From NCBI GenBank assembly GCA_900552005.1, contig URXU01000001.1:124001-188000 (forward strand): a DNA stretch of 64,000 bases, read 5' to 3'. Both the position numbers and the translations under genes were made by a program. Every line of letters begins with the position of its first letter. Positions within the stretch are counted from its first letter, which is position 1. This stretch comes from an uncultured Phascolarctobacterium sp. (GTDB lineage Bacteria; Bacillota; Negativicutes; Acidaminococcales; Acidaminococcaceae). The notes beneath the pieces were generated by a model, which made no database searches, was not told the DNA's origin, and saw only the letters and a list, made by a program, of their open reading frames with translations. Shown in pieces: positions 34,181 to 43,149 of this stretch.

Positions 34181-35464
34181 TTAATCCTGATTTTTACTTT
34201 TACCCGTATCCTGACCAATGCCGGAAGGCCGATAATAGCATCTGCCGGATAATTCATCGGGCAAATACTGCTGCTTAACCCAGCCGCCGGGAAAATTATG
34301 CGGGTATTTATAATCCAAGCCATGACCTAAGGCTTTGGCGCCAGGATAATGAGCGTCACGCAGGTGTTTGGGCACACTGCCATAGTTCTTATTTTTTACA
34401 TCGTCCATAGCTGCCGCTATTCCCATATAGGCAGTATTGCTCTTGGGAGCCTTAGCAATATAACAAACGGCTTCTGCCAAAGGAATCTGCGCTTCCGGAA
34501 AGCCGACAAAATCAGCAGCCTGCGCCGCAGCATTAGCGACAACCAACGCATTGGGATCAGCCAGTCCGACATCTTCGGCTGCGCAAATAACAATTCGGCG
34601 GGCAATAAAACGCAAGTCTTCGCCGCCGGCAATCATACGTGCCAAATAATGCAGCGCAGCGTCAGCATCACTGCCGCGCATGCTTTTAATAAAAGCTGAA
34701 ATAATATCATAATGCTGATCACCTTTTTTATCATAACGCTGCATGGCGGTGCCTAAAACGCTGCGCAGAATTTTCGCAGTCAAATGACGCCCGCCATCCG
34801 GCAGCATAAATTCAGCCTGTTCCAACAAGTTTAAAGCGCTTCTGGCATCACCTGATGCAAAATCGGCTAAAATATCAAATACTTCTTCATCCACAGTAAA
34901 GCTGCCGCCAAAGCCCTTCTCCTTATCCGCTACGGCTCGCTGCAAAATCTGTTTAATATGTTGGGGCTGTAATTTTTCCAGGCGAATCACTTTCATGCGG
35001 GACAAAAGCGGCGAATTAATTTCAAAAAACGGATTTTCCGTTGTTGCACCGATTAAGATGATTGTTCCGTTCTCCACATAAGGCAGCAGTACATCCTGCT
35101 GCGCTTTATTAAAGCGATGAATTTCGTCAATGAACACAATAGTTCTTCCTAAACCGCTGCGCTGGATTTCCTGTGCTTTGGCAATCAATTTACGCAGCTC
35201 AGGCACACCCGAAGACACCGCGTTCAGCGATACGAACTGTTCACCAGTCATGTGAGCAATGACTCGCGCCAACGTAGTTTTGCCCGTTCCCGGCGGTCCG
35301 TAAAACAGAACTGATTGCAGCATGTCCTTTTCAATCATCCTCCGCAGAGGGCTGCCACTGCCCACCGCCTGCTCCTGTCCAACAAAATCACTAAGCGTTT
35401 CCGGACGCATTCTGTCGGCTAACGGCTTTTGCACAAAGCCACCGCCACTGAATAAACTTTCCAT
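34181..35464 (-). CDS. rarA: Replication-associated recombination protein RarA (MgsA)
   Basis: An AAA+ clamp-loader-like ATPase acting at stalled forks, 427 residues. It has PLADRMRPETLSDFVGQEQ at the start, Walker A GPPGTGKTT, Walker B IVFIDEIHRFNKAQQD, sensor GATTENPFFEIN and the arginine finger region SRMKVIRLE. The C-terminal tetramerisation domain has SMRGSDADAALHYLARMI and HYPGAKALGHG. It sits next to tcdA and aspS as in Bacillus. Confidence 0.95.
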   Translation of the reverse strand: MESLFSGGGFVQKPLADRMRPETLSDFVGQEQAVGSGSPLRRMIEKDMLQSVLFYGPPGTGKTTLARVIAHMTGEQFVSLNAVSSGVPELRKLIAKAQEIQRSGLGRTIVFIDEIHRFNKAQQDVLLPYVENGTIILIGATTENPFFEINSPLLSRMKVIRLEKLQPQHIKQILQRAVADKEKGFGGSFTVDEEVFDILADFASGDARSALNLLEQAEFMLPDGGRHLTAKILRSVLGTAMQRYDKKGDQHYDIISAFIKSMRGSDADAALHYLARMIAGGEDLRFIARRIVICAAEDVGLADPNALVVANAAAQAADFVGFPEAQIPLAEAVCYIAKAPKSNTAYMGIAAAMDDVKNKNYGSVPKHLRDAHYPGAKALGHGLDYKYPHNFPGGWVKQQYLPDELSGRCYYRPSGIGQDTGKSKNQD

Positions 35465-35492
35465 TTTTTCTACCTCATTAAATAACTATCCA

Positions 35493-35523
35493 TATAAAAA
35501 AACCGCCTTTATAGACGGTTCCT
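35493..35523 (-). terminator. Weak intrinsic terminator after tcdA
   Basis: A short AACCG.C/G.CGGTT stem with an A/T loop. A run of seven Ts follows on the minus strand, before rarA. Confidence 0.6.
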
Positions 35524-35530
35524 TACTATA

Positions 35531-36217
35531 TTAAACCCTATCCAGCAGCTTTCTGACGATATAAGACGCCATCATAAGGCCAGCACTTGCAGGTACAAAA
35601 ATCATGCTGCCCGGGACGCTTTCCCTGCTGGCATAAACCGGCAGTTCTTCAGAAAAAACTACTGTTATTCCCTTTTCTATGCCCTGCTGGCGCAATCTTT
35701 TACGTACGCTTTTGGCCAAAGGGCAGGTATGCGTCTTACTGATATCAGCTATGCGCAAATTTTCCGGCGCCAGCTTGTTGCCGGTCCCCATGGAAGATAT
35801 GACCGGAATCTTTCTTCTGTAGCACTCACACAATAAATCTATTTTTGAGGCTGTTGAGTCAATAGCATCGGCAAAAAAATCCAGCTGCTCAGGAAAATAT
35901 TTGGCAAATTCACCCGGCTGATAAAAACTGCTGCGCAAATACAGCCGGCACTGAGGATTTATATCTCTGATTCTATCTGCCATGAGCTCTGTCTTGCGCT
36001 TGCCCATAGTAGACTGCAGCGCGGGTAGCTGACGATTGATATTGCTCGGCTCTATTACATCTGCGTCAAGCAAAGTAAGGCTGCCAATACCGCTTCTGGC
36101 CAAGGCCTCAGCAACGTACGAGCCAACACCGCCCAAGCCCGCCACCGCCACATGTGCCTGCTGCAATCTGCCAATAGACTCCGGCCCAATTACATAACTA
36201 ACTCTGGATAAATCCAT
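35531..36217 (-). CDS. tcdA: tRNA threonylcarbamoyladenosine dehydratase (TcdA/CsdL family)
   Basis: An E1-like ThiF/HesA-fold enzyme that cyclises t6A37 to ct6A in tRNA. The 228 residues begin near SRVSYVIGPESIGRLQQAHV, then the nucleotide-binding VAGLGGVGSYVAEALARSGIG, the adenylation residues DADVIEPSNINRQ and ADAIDSTASK. The late CPLAKSVRKRLRQQGI holds the catalytic-type cysteine region. The ATG at 36217 has AGGAG 6 nt upstream. An upstream extension of 20 codons runs into the 6S RNA region. Confidence 0.92.
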   Translation of the reverse strand: MDLSRVSYVIGPESIGRLQQAHVAVAGLGGVGSYVAEALARSGIGSLTLLDADVIEPSNINRQLPALQSTMGKRKTELMADRIRDINPQCRLYLRSSFYQPGEFAKYFPEQLDFFADAIDSTASKIDLLCECYRRKIPVISSMGTGNKLAPENLRIADISKTHTCPLAKSVRKRLRQQGIEKGITVVFSEELPVYASRESVPGSMIFVPASAGLMMASYIVRKLLDRV

Positions 36218-36261
36218 TTTCTCTCCTAAAAAACTAATCCCCACAATGCCGTCCAGCTCCA

Positions 36262-36441
36262 TGTTTTGAACCTGCATGTGCAGGTGGGTGCCTTCCTTCT
36301 TACCTCAAACGTCCACTCAAAGGAGGCTTGTTTTCAATAAGAAGAGTATCAGGCTCCCTAGGTTAGAGTGTTGGCTCAAAACCTGTGGAGCAAAGTAACG
36401 TACATCGCAGGGCGATAGTTGTTGATTAAGCTTTATTTGAC
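36262..36441 (-). ncRNA. ssrS: 6S RNA (ssrS/bsrA) candidate
   Basis: A roughly 180-nt untranslated interval between aspS and tcdA, in the position and orientation where I recall Bacillus 6S-1 (bsrA) lying. It has its own promoter just upstream. Read on the minus strand it folds into a rod. TTAC/GTAA and CCAC/GTGG close a long irregular helix. Inside are an AGGTT..GAG/CTC..AACCT arm and a second AGGGAG/CTCCTT arm capped by a large loop. 6S RNA mimics an open promoter and sequesters RNA polymerase. Ends are approximate, and the identification rests on synteny and fold, not on a covariance search. Confidence 0.7.
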
Positions 36442-36447
36442 ATACTT

Positions 36448-36476
36448 ATAATAACAAAAACGGAAGCGTTTTTCAA
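36448..36476 (-). promoter_or_regulatory. Promoter of the 6S RNA, overlapping the aspS terminator
   Basis: TTGAAA (36471-36476), exactly 17 nt, then TATTAT (36448-36453). Each is 5/6 to consensus. The -35 lies in the loop of the aspS terminator hairpin. Confidence 0.6.
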
Positions 36477-36487
36477 CGCTTCCGTCT
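36455..36487 (-). terminator. Intrinsic terminator after aspS
   Basis: Perfect stem CGGAAGCGTT/AACGCTTCCG (36461-36470 with 36475-36484). A T-run follows on the minus strand. Confidence 0.88.
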
Positions 36488-36505
36488 TAAAATTTCACAA
36501 TTAAA

Positions 36506-38296
36506 TTATTTATTATCTTTTTTTACCAGCAAACTGGTTTTGATATGCAGTTCACGCAGCTGCTTTTCATCAACATCATTAGGTGCCTGGGTCATCAGGC
36601 AAGCAGCACTCTGAGTTTTCGGGAACGCAATAACGTCACGGATAGAGTCGCGTTTAGCCATGATCATAATCAGACGATCCAGACCGAAGGCCAGTCCTCC
36701 ATGGGGCGGAGCACCATATTCAAACGCATTCATCATGAAGCCAAATTTTTCCGCTGCCTGCTCATCACTGAGTCCGATAGCAGAAAATACCTGTTTTTGA
36801 ACGTCGCGGCGATGAATACGGATAGAACCGCCGCCGATTTCAGTACCGTTAAGAACCATATCATAAGCTTTGGCATAAACCTTGCTGGGATCAGTTTTCA
36901 ACAGCGGCAAATCTTCATCACGAGGAGCGGTAAACGGATGGTGCATAGCAACATAACGTTTTTCTTCTTCATCATATTCAAACATCGGGAAGTCAACAAC
37001 CCAAGTGAAAGCCAACGCATCAGGATCAATAAGATTGCGGCGTTTAGCCATTTCAATACGCAGCGCACCAAGAGCTTGAGCAACTACGGACGGTTTATCT
37101 GCTACAAAGAGCAGCAAGTCGCCGGGCTCAGCAGCAGCAGTCTTCATGATATTGGCAAGATGCTCTTCACTGAAGAATTTCGCAATCGGAGATTTTACAC
37201 TGCCGTCAGCTTGAATCTGCATCCAAGCCAGACCTTTGGCGCCATAAATGCCTACAAAATCAACCAGGCCATCCAGTTCACGGCGAGGAATTGCAGCGTA
37301 GCCTTTGACATTAATTGCTTTTACAATGCCGCCGTTTTCAATGATATTATTAAATACCTTGAAATCAGAATTTTTAACGGCATCAACCATATTGATCAAT
37401 TCCATGCCGAAACGCAGATCCGGCTTGTCACTGCCATAACGGTCCATAGCGTCATCCCAGGTCAGGCGCTGGAAAGGAATCTGGATTTTTTTACCTAAAG
37501 CACCTTCAAAAATGTAAGCAATTAAGCCTTCCATCAATTCCAGAATTTCATCAACTTCCATGAAGGACATTTCCATATCCAGCTGTGTAAATTCCGGCTG
37601 ACGATCAGCGCGCAGATCTTCATCACGGAAGCAACGGGCAATCTGGAAATATCTTTCCATACCCGCAACCATCAGCAGCTGTTTGAAAATTTGCGGAGAC
37701 TGCGGCAGAGCATAAAACTTGCCGGGGTTTACGCGGCTCGGAACCAAATAGTCACGAGCACCTTCCGGTGTGCTCTTGGTAAGCATAGGGGTTTCAATTT
37801 CCAGAAAATCTCTGCTGTCCAAATAGTCACGCATCAGTTTGGTTACTTTATGACGCAGAATCAGATTGCGCTGCATTTCCGGACGGCGCAGGTCCAGATA
37901 GCGATATTTAAGACGCAGATTTTCATCAGTATCAATATTGTCCTGAATATAAAAAGGCGGAGTTTTAGCAGAATTCAGCACTTCAATGTCTTCAGCAACA
38001 ACTTCCACCATACCAGTAGCAATATTAGGATTGATAGTTGCTTCGTCACGCAGACGGACATTGCCGCTTACTTTGATAACATATTCATTACGGATGTCTT
38101 CCGCAGTTTTAAAGCTGCTGCCTGCAGTATCAGGATCCACTACGATTTGTACAATACCGCTGCGGTCACGCAAATCAATAAAAATTAATCCGCCATGATC
38201 ACGGCGCTTGGCAACCCAACCGCATAAAACAACATGCTGGCCTGCCATGTCCTTGCCAAGTACTCCGCAGTGATGACTGCGTTTTTGATTAGTCAT
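36506..38296 (-). CDS. aspS: Aspartyl-tRNA synthetase
   Basis: Charges tRNA-Asp, 596 residues, bacterial type. The OB-fold anticodon domain (VVLCGWVAKRRDHGGLIFIDLRDRSG) precedes the class II core with FLEIETPMLTKSTPEGARDYLVPSR, FKQLLMVAGMERYFQIARCFRDEDLRADRQPEFTQ and a GAD insertion. The C-terminal motif 3 is GLAFGLDRLIMIMAKRDSIRDVIAFPK. It lies 4 nt after hisS, so they are cotranscribed. Discriminating versus non-discriminating behaviour cannot be told by eye. Confidence 0.97.
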   Translation of the reverse strand: MTNQKRSHHCGVLGKDMAGQHVVLCGWVAKRRDHGGLIFIDLRDRSGIVQIVVDPDTAGSSFKTAEDIRNEYVIKVSGNVRLRDEATINPNIATGMVEVVAEDIEVLNSAKTPPFYIQDNIDTDENLRLKYRYLDLRRPEMQRNLILRHKVTKLMRDYLDSRDFLEIETPMLTKSTPEGARDYLVPSRVNPGKFYALPQSPQIFKQLLMVAGMERYFQIARCFRDEDLRADRQPEFTQLDMEMSFMEVDEILELMEGLIAYIFEGALGKKIQIPFQRLTWDDAMDRYGSDKPDLRFGMELINMVDAVKNSDFKVFNNIIENGGIVKAINVKGYAAIPRRELDGLVDFVGIYGAKGLAWMQIQADGSVKSPIAKFFSEEHLANIMKTAAAEPGDLLLFVADKPSVVAQALGALRIEMAKRRNLIDPDALAFTWVVDFPMFEYDEEEKRYVAMHHPFTAPRDEDLPLLKTDPSKVYAKAYDMVLNGTEIGGGSIRIHRRDVQKQVFSAIGLSDEQAAEKFGFMMNAFEYGAPPHGGLAFGLDRLIMIMAKRDSIRDVIAFPKTQSAACLMTQAPNDVDEKQLRELHIKTSLLVKKDNK

Positions 38297-38300
38297 GTTT

Positions 38301-39560
38301 TTACACCTCTGCTTGTAATTTAGTTATTATATCAGTAATAGCGATTTCTGTTTGCTCACTATTGGACATATTACGTAAAACAACCTGTCCGCGGGCAAAT
38401 TCATCTTCGCCAAAAATTAACACATATTTGGCATTGGTTTTATTAGCCTGTTTCATCTGAGCCTTCATGCTGCGTCCTTGAAAATCAAATTCAGCCTTAA
38501 ATCCGGCTCTGCGCAGATTGATAACAGTCTTAAATACGTCAGGAAAAATTTCCTGCTGCGGGCAAACAGCAAAAACATCTATGCTTTCCTGTTCCTGAGG
38601 CAGCAGATTCTGACTTTCCAATGCCAGCAGAACTCTTTCCATACCCATGGCAAAACCAATACCAGGAGTTGCCGGGCCGCCTACTTCCTCAATCAGTCCG
38701 TCATAACGGCCGCCGCCGCATACTGCACTTTGTGCTCCCAGCGGCTTGTACTGAATCTCAAAAGCAGTCTTAGTATAATAATCCAAACCGCGAACCAGAT
38801 TATGGTCTACCTCATACTCAATTCCGGCAGCTGTAAGTAACTTCTTCAAGCCTTCAAAATGCTCTCGGCAATCATCACACAGGCATTCTTCCAAGCTGGG
38901 AGCGCCTTGCCCAAGTTCCTGGCAGTGAGGATTTTTGCAGTCCAGCAGACGTAACGGATTTCTGTCAAAACGGGACTGACAGTCCTTGCACAATTCATCA
39001 AAATGCGGTTTAAAGAAGGCCTGCAATTTTTCACGATGCAGCGGTCTGCATTTTGGGCAGCCTACCGAATTAATTTTCAGCTTCAAATCCTTCAGTCCCA
39101 GACTTTGAAGAATTTGCACGGCCAATAAAATAATTTCAGCATCAATATTTGGTCCCTGAATGCCTAAAGCTTCTACACCAAACTGATGAAATTGACGATA
39201 GCGGCCTGCCTGCGGACGGTCATACCGGAACATGGGTCCGATGTAAAATAATTTAGTCGGCGCAGGTTCTGCATAAAGTTTATGTTCAATATAAGCACGT
39301 ACTGCGGAAGCAGTATTTTCCGGGCGCAGAGTGATACTGCGATTACCGCGGTCATTAAAAGTATACATTTCTTTTTCTACAACATCAGTAGTCTCGCCTA
39401 TTCCACGCAGAAATAATTCTGTATGTTCAAAAACCGGAGTTCTGATTTCTTTGTAACCATACTGCGCACAGATTTTACGCATGGTTTCTTCCAGATAACG
39501 CCAGGATTTGACATCTTCCGGCATAATATCCTTTGTGCCTCTCGGTGCGGTTGTCAGCAT
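38301..39560 (-). CDS. hisS: Histidyl-tRNA synthetase
   Basis: Charges tRNA-His, 419 residues. Hallmarks are PRGTKDIMPEDV, the motif 2 region FYIGPMFRYDRPQAGRYRQFHQFGVEALG, the histidine-specific LVRGLDYYTKTAFEI and CGGGRYDGL, then an anticodon-binding HGTP domain. A CPKC, CKDC, CKNPHC and CDDC set in the middle suggests a zinc-binding insertion, as in several Firmicutes. It is followed closely by aspS and preceded by hemZ (12 nt). Confidence 0.96.
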   Translation of the reverse strand: MLTTAPRGTKDIMPEDVKSWRYLEETMRKICAQYGYKEIRTPVFEHTELFLRGIGETTDVVEKEMYTFNDRGNRSITLRPENTASAVRAYIEHKLYAEPAPTKLFYIGPMFRYDRPQAGRYRQFHQFGVEALGIQGPNIDAEIILLAVQILQSLGLKDLKLKINSVGCPKCRPLHREKLQAFFKPHFDELCKDCQSRFDRNPLRLLDCKNPHCQELGQGAPSLEECLCDDCREHFEGLKKLLTAAGIEYEVDHNLVRGLDYYTKTAFEIQYKPLGAQSAVCGGGRYDGLIEEVGGPATPGIGFAMGMERVLLALESQNLLPQEQESIDVFAVCPQQEIFPDVFKTVINLRRAGFKAEFDFQGRSMKAQMKQANKTNAKYVLIFGEDEFARGQVVLRNMSNSEQTEIAITDIITKLQAEV

Positions 39561-39572
39561 GCTTTATCCCCC

Positions 39573-40994
39573 TTACTTTTCAAACAGCCTTTGCCTTTTG
39601 GCAGCTAACTGTTCTAAATTCTCTGTATATGTCACTATATTCTTAGGCATATTCAATTTGTTAAGATGGTGACCGTCTTGCAGCGGCACCTTGGTTGCTG
39701 AAGAAGGCCCAATACCAATTACCGTATGTCGCTCCTCCATCATCTGAATATTATAAATGCTCTCTGTTTCAGGAAGCGCATAACCAATATTGGCCAGATG
39801 CCCAAGCATGTAATGCTGCCGATATAAATAATAGGGCCGCATACCCATTTCATCGGCCGCAGCAGCTGCCAAACGCAGCATGTTTTCTGCCTGGCAGGCA
39901 TTTAAGCTCAGCTTCGAGCCAAATAAAGCCGCTCCTTTTTTCAATGTCAGCGTATGCACTGTTAAATTCTGCGGTTTTAATTTGGTAATCTCAGAAAGAG
40001 AAAATTCTATATCTGCTTCAGTTTCTCCCGGCAGTCCGATAATTAAATCAGTATTAATCACCGGTATCCTGCTTTGCTGCACCATCTCATAGGCACGCAA
40101 AAAATCAGCCACAGTATGACGTCTTCCTATCAGCTGCAACGTTTTATCGTGCATTGTCTGAGGATTTACACTAATGCGGGTAACTCCGGCATGCTCCATG
40201 GAATGCAGCTTACCTATACTAAAACAGTCCGGTCTGCCAGCCTCCACAGTGAACTCTTTTACAGAAGGCAATAATAATTTTTCAGCGGTCATATGCATAA
40301 GTCTGTCAAAAACTTGCTCCTGCAAACTTGTTGGTGTACCACCGCCTATATACAGGGAAGTTACATTCAAACTATACATACTTATTAATTTTACCACATT
40401 ATCAATATCTTGTTCAATGAAATTTAAAAACTTTTGCTGTGTTTCCACGTCCTCAGGTACTATACCTGACGGAAATGAACAATAAGTACATTTGCTGGGG
40501 CAGTAAGGTATACCAATATAAATACCTACAGCTTTTTTATCAGGAACAATGCTTTTCTGCCGCAGGCATATATCAGTTAATAGCCTTGCCTGCTGCATAG
40601 GCAGCTTATATCTTTGCCGCAAATATAACGGTAAGTCAGCTGCCCGCATGCCGCTGTCCAAAAGTTTATGAGCCAGCTTGCCAGGACGTACACCCGTTAA
40701 AATACCCCAAGGCAAATCAGGGTTGCTTCCTGTTTTTAACGTCAAAACTTCCAGAACGGCAAGTTTAATGCATCGGCTGATCTCGCCGCTAACATCACTC
40801 TCACAGGGTATAAAGCTGCTGTCCCAGCTTTCTTCATCCGCAACAAACTTTGCCTGACAGCCGCCATTTTTTAAATTGACAATTAATACATTATCACTTT
40901 CAGCAGCAAGAGAATAAGCAAATAACGCGGCCATATCATTTACAGACCGCGTCACATCAAAGTTCAGATTATGAATTAATTTGAAAGTGTTCAT
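39573..40994 (-). CDS. hemZ: Coproporphyrinogen dehydrogenase HemZ (radical SAM)
   Basis: A 473-residue HemN-related radical SAM protein of the HemZ type. The 4Fe-4S motif is CPSKCTYCSFPSG (Cys-x3-Cys-x2-Cys) near residue 170. It is followed by SLYIGGGTPTSL, FTVEAGRPDCF, RISVNPQTMHDKTL and DLIIGLPGE. The roughly 150-residue N-terminal extension with GVRPGKLAHKLLDSG is specific to HemZ. HemZ is thought to act in anaerobic haem synthesis; some family members may instead handle haem itself. It overlaps the permease gene by 4 bp (ATGA). Confidence 0.88.
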   Translation of the reverse strand: MNTFKLIHNLNFDVTRSVNDMAALFAYSLAAESDNVLIVNLKNGGCQAKFVADEESWDSSFIPCESDVSGEISRCIKLAVLEVLTLKTGSNPDLPWGILTGVRPGKLAHKLLDSGMRAADLPLYLRQRYKLPMQQARLLTDICLRQKSIVPDKKAVGIYIGIPYCPSKCTYCSFPSGIVPEDVETQQKFLNFIEQDIDNVVKLISMYSLNVTSLYIGGGTPTSLQEQVFDRLMHMTAEKLLLPSVKEFTVEAGRPDCFSIGKLHSMEHAGVTRISVNPQTMHDKTLQLIGRRHTVADFLRAYEMVQQSRIPVINTDLIIGLPGETEADIEFSLSEITKLKPQNLTVHTLTLKKGAALFGSKLSLNACQAENMLRLAAAAADEMGMRPYYLYRQHYMLGHLANIGYALPETESIYNIQMMEERHTVIGIGPSSATKVPLQDGHHLNKLNMPKNIVTYTENLEQLAAKRQRLFEK

Positions 40995-42064
40995 TTTTTC
41001 ACTGCACGCTCACCGGCATGCCATAATTCCTTATATAATACGCGATATACTGCTGCCACAGGTACGGCAAACAGCATTCCCAAAATGCCAAACAGCTTAG
41101 CGCCAATCAGCAGGCTTAAAATTAATATCACAGGATGCAAATCAATTTTCTGTCCCATAACTTTGGGCATAATAAAGTTGGCATCAAACTGATAAAATAT
41201 TAAATAAAAAAGCGCTACATAAAAAGCATTGGTACTGGACTGTCCATAGGCAATAAAAATCGCCGGTACCGCTCCAACCATCGGACCCACTACCGGTACA
41301 GTTTCAGCCAGCATTGCCAAAAAGCCCAGAACTAAGGGAAAATCAACGCCGAGACTGAGCGTTCCCAAAGTGATGCTGAACCCGGCAATCAGGCTTAATT
41401 TGCCAAGCCCTTGAATATAAGCGCTAAGGGTACGCCCTATTTCATCAATAACATGCGCTGCCTTTTGCTGAGCGTCATAGTTGAAAAGATTAATGACCAT
41501 GCGTCTTAATTCCCGCCAGTCTTTCAAAAAATAGAAAGACAGAAACGGAACCACAACAAGTCCCACAAGATTTCTGATAATATCAATACTGGAATGCAGC
41601 AGATTCTTCAAGATATTGCTGACAAAAATCATCGCCCAGTTCACAATCTGATCAAGCAGCATGCCAAAAGTAGACGGTAGCTGAGGATACTTGCCGGTGC
41701 CGCTGAAAAAAATCTCCAGATTATTGGATTCAGCTTTCTCCAAAAATGCCGGCAGCTTTACCAGTAAATCATTAATCTGTCCAAATAAAGGCAAAATAAT
41801 AAAACCTATGGTAATAAAGACAAAAACACCGAAGGTAACAAAAGCAAGGACAATAGCCACCACTCTTGATAAATGAATGGTCCCCTGCCCTACCCTGATT
41901 TTAGCAATCATATTTACAATCGGATAAAGTGCGAAAGCCATACCAATTGCCAGTAAAATTGGCAAAAGGAATACCGCCATCTCATATAAGACGAATGAAA
42001 CTGCAGCCGTCACCAGCAATTTAAAAAATGTACTTGTTTTAATATAAGGCCAATATTTCAGCAT
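40991..42064 (-). CDS. AI-2E family transporter (PerM/YtvI-like)
   Basis: A 357-residue inner-membrane protein with about seven or eight helices: paired N-terminal helices, a long soluble loop, then four C-terminal ones. Family signatures are SRVVAIVLAFVTFGVF, LVGLVVVPFLSFYFLKDW, and the C-terminal LAETVPVVGPMVGAVPAIFIA and VMGQKIDLHPVILILSLLIGAKLFGILGMLFAVPVAA. Substrates vary in the family (Na+/H+ exchange, AI-2); none can be assigned here. It sits between the MBL gene and hemZ. Confidence 0.85.
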   Translation of the reverse strand: MLKYWPYIKTSTFFKLLVTAAVSFVLYEMAVFLLPILLAIGMAFALYPIVNMIAKIRVGQGTIHLSRVVAIVLAFVTFGVFVFITIGFIILPLFGQINDLLVKLPAFLEKAESNNLEIFFSGTGKYPQLPSTFGMLLDQIVNWAMIFVSNILKNLLHSSIDIIRNLVGLVVVPFLSFYFLKDWRELRRMVINLFNYDAQQKAAHVIDEIGRTLSAYIQGLGKLSLIAGFSITLGTLSLGVDFPLVLGFLAMLAETVPVVGPMVGAVPAIFIAYGQSSTNAFYVALFYLIFYQFDANFIMPKVMGQKIDLHPVILILSLLIGAKLFGILGMLFAVPVAAVYRVLYKELWHAGERAVKK

Positions 42065-42067
42065 AGT

Positions 42068-42688
42068 TTATTGTAAGAACGGATTTCTGCGGCGTTCCCA
42101 GCCTACGGTAGTAGCGGGGCCATGGCCTGGCAGTAATTTCGTTTCATCATCCAAAACCAAAATCTTCGTTTTTATAGACTGCAGAATCTCTTTATAGCTG
42201 CCGCCGGGCAAATCGGTGCGGCCAATAGACTCGCAAAATACGGTATCTCCGCAGAAAACAACATCCTGTGTATGCAGGCAGACGCCGCCTTTGGTATGAC
42301 CCGGTGTAGCATAAACCTTAAACTGCATTCCTGCGGCTTCTATCGTATCACCGTCATGGAATATATGGTCAGCCGCAGCACATTCCACACCGTCAGTAAT
42401 ATATATAGAAAGATTTTTGTCAGCCCGGGTAAGCATTTCTGCGTCCTCTTCACTAACATAAACAGGCGCTCCTGTCATTTTTCTCACGGCATTCAGTCCC
42501 ATAATATGATCGCTGTGACCATGAGTAATAAAGATAGCCTTAACAGTAATGCCAAGTTCGTGCACTTTGCTGAGTATTTTTTCAGCTTCACCGCCCGGAT
42601 CAACAATCACGCCTTCCTTTAATTCTTCATTAACTGCAATATAGCAGTTAGTTGCTAACATACCTACTTCTATTCTGTATATTTTCAT
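42068..42688 (-). CDS. Metallo-beta-lactamase-fold hydrolase (glyoxalase II-like)
   Basis: A 206-residue MBL-fold protein. The metal motif is ITHGHSDHIMG (HxHxDH), with later ligands in YATPGHTKGGVC, FCGDTVF and LLPGHGP. The NCY motif near the start (MLATNCYIAVNE) matches YcbL/GloB-like hydrolases. Likely an S-lactoylglutathione-type or other thioester hydrolase. Substrate undetermined. Confidence 0.88.
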   Translation of the reverse strand: MKIYRIEVGMLATNCYIAVNEELKEGVIVDPGGEAEKILSKVHELGITVKAIFITHGHSDHIMGLNAVRKMTGAPVYVSEEDAEMLTRADKNLSIYITDGVECAAADHIFHDGDTIEAAGMQFKVYATPGHTKGGVCLHTQDVVFCGDTVFCESIGRTDLPGGSYKEILQSIKTKILVLDDETKLLPGHGPATTVGWERRRNPFLQ

Positions 42689-42699
42689 AAATCCTCCAC

Positions 42700-43149
42700 T
42701 TAGAATAATTTGCTGCTGTCTAAAAGAATGGTTACCGGTCCGTCATTTACCAATTCCACCTGCATATGGGAACGAAAAACTCCGGTTTCCACCTGCACGC
42801 CCTGCTGGCGGCAAAGCTCATTAAATTTTTCATACAGCAGATTGGCTGCTTCGGGACGCGCTGCCTTATCAAAGGATGGACGCTTACCCTTACGGCAGTC
42901 ACCATACAATGTGAACTGGGACACACTTAAAATTTCTCCGCCCACATCCTTCACTGACAAATTCATTTTACCATTTTCATCTTCAAAAATGCGTAGCCCT
43001 GTAACTTTATCAGCCAAATACTGCGCATCTTTTTCCGTATCGCCTTCAGTTACACCTACCAGTACCAATAAGCCTTTATTTACCGCACCTGTAAGCTCAT
43101 CAGCTACAGTAACCTGTGCCCGACTGACGCGCTGCACTACTGCTCTCAT
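42700..43149 (-). CDS. dtd: D-aminoacyl-tRNA deacylase
   Basis: Removes D-amino acids wrongly attached to tRNA. The 149-residue protein has MRAVVQRVSRAQV, GLLVLVGVTEGDTEKDA, LSVSQFTLYGD (the SQFT active-site motif) and the trans-editing VNDGPVTILLDS (the GP motif appears as NDGPVT). Its ATG overlaps the relA stop by 4 bp. Confidence 0.96.
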   Translation of the reverse strand: MRAVVQRVSRAQVTVADELTGAVNKGLLVLVGVTEGDTEKDAQYLADKVTGLRIFEDENGKMNLSVKDVGGEILSVSQFTLYGDCRKGKRPSFDKAARPEAANLLYEKFNELCRQQGVQVETGVFRSHMQVELVNDGPVTILLDSSKLF

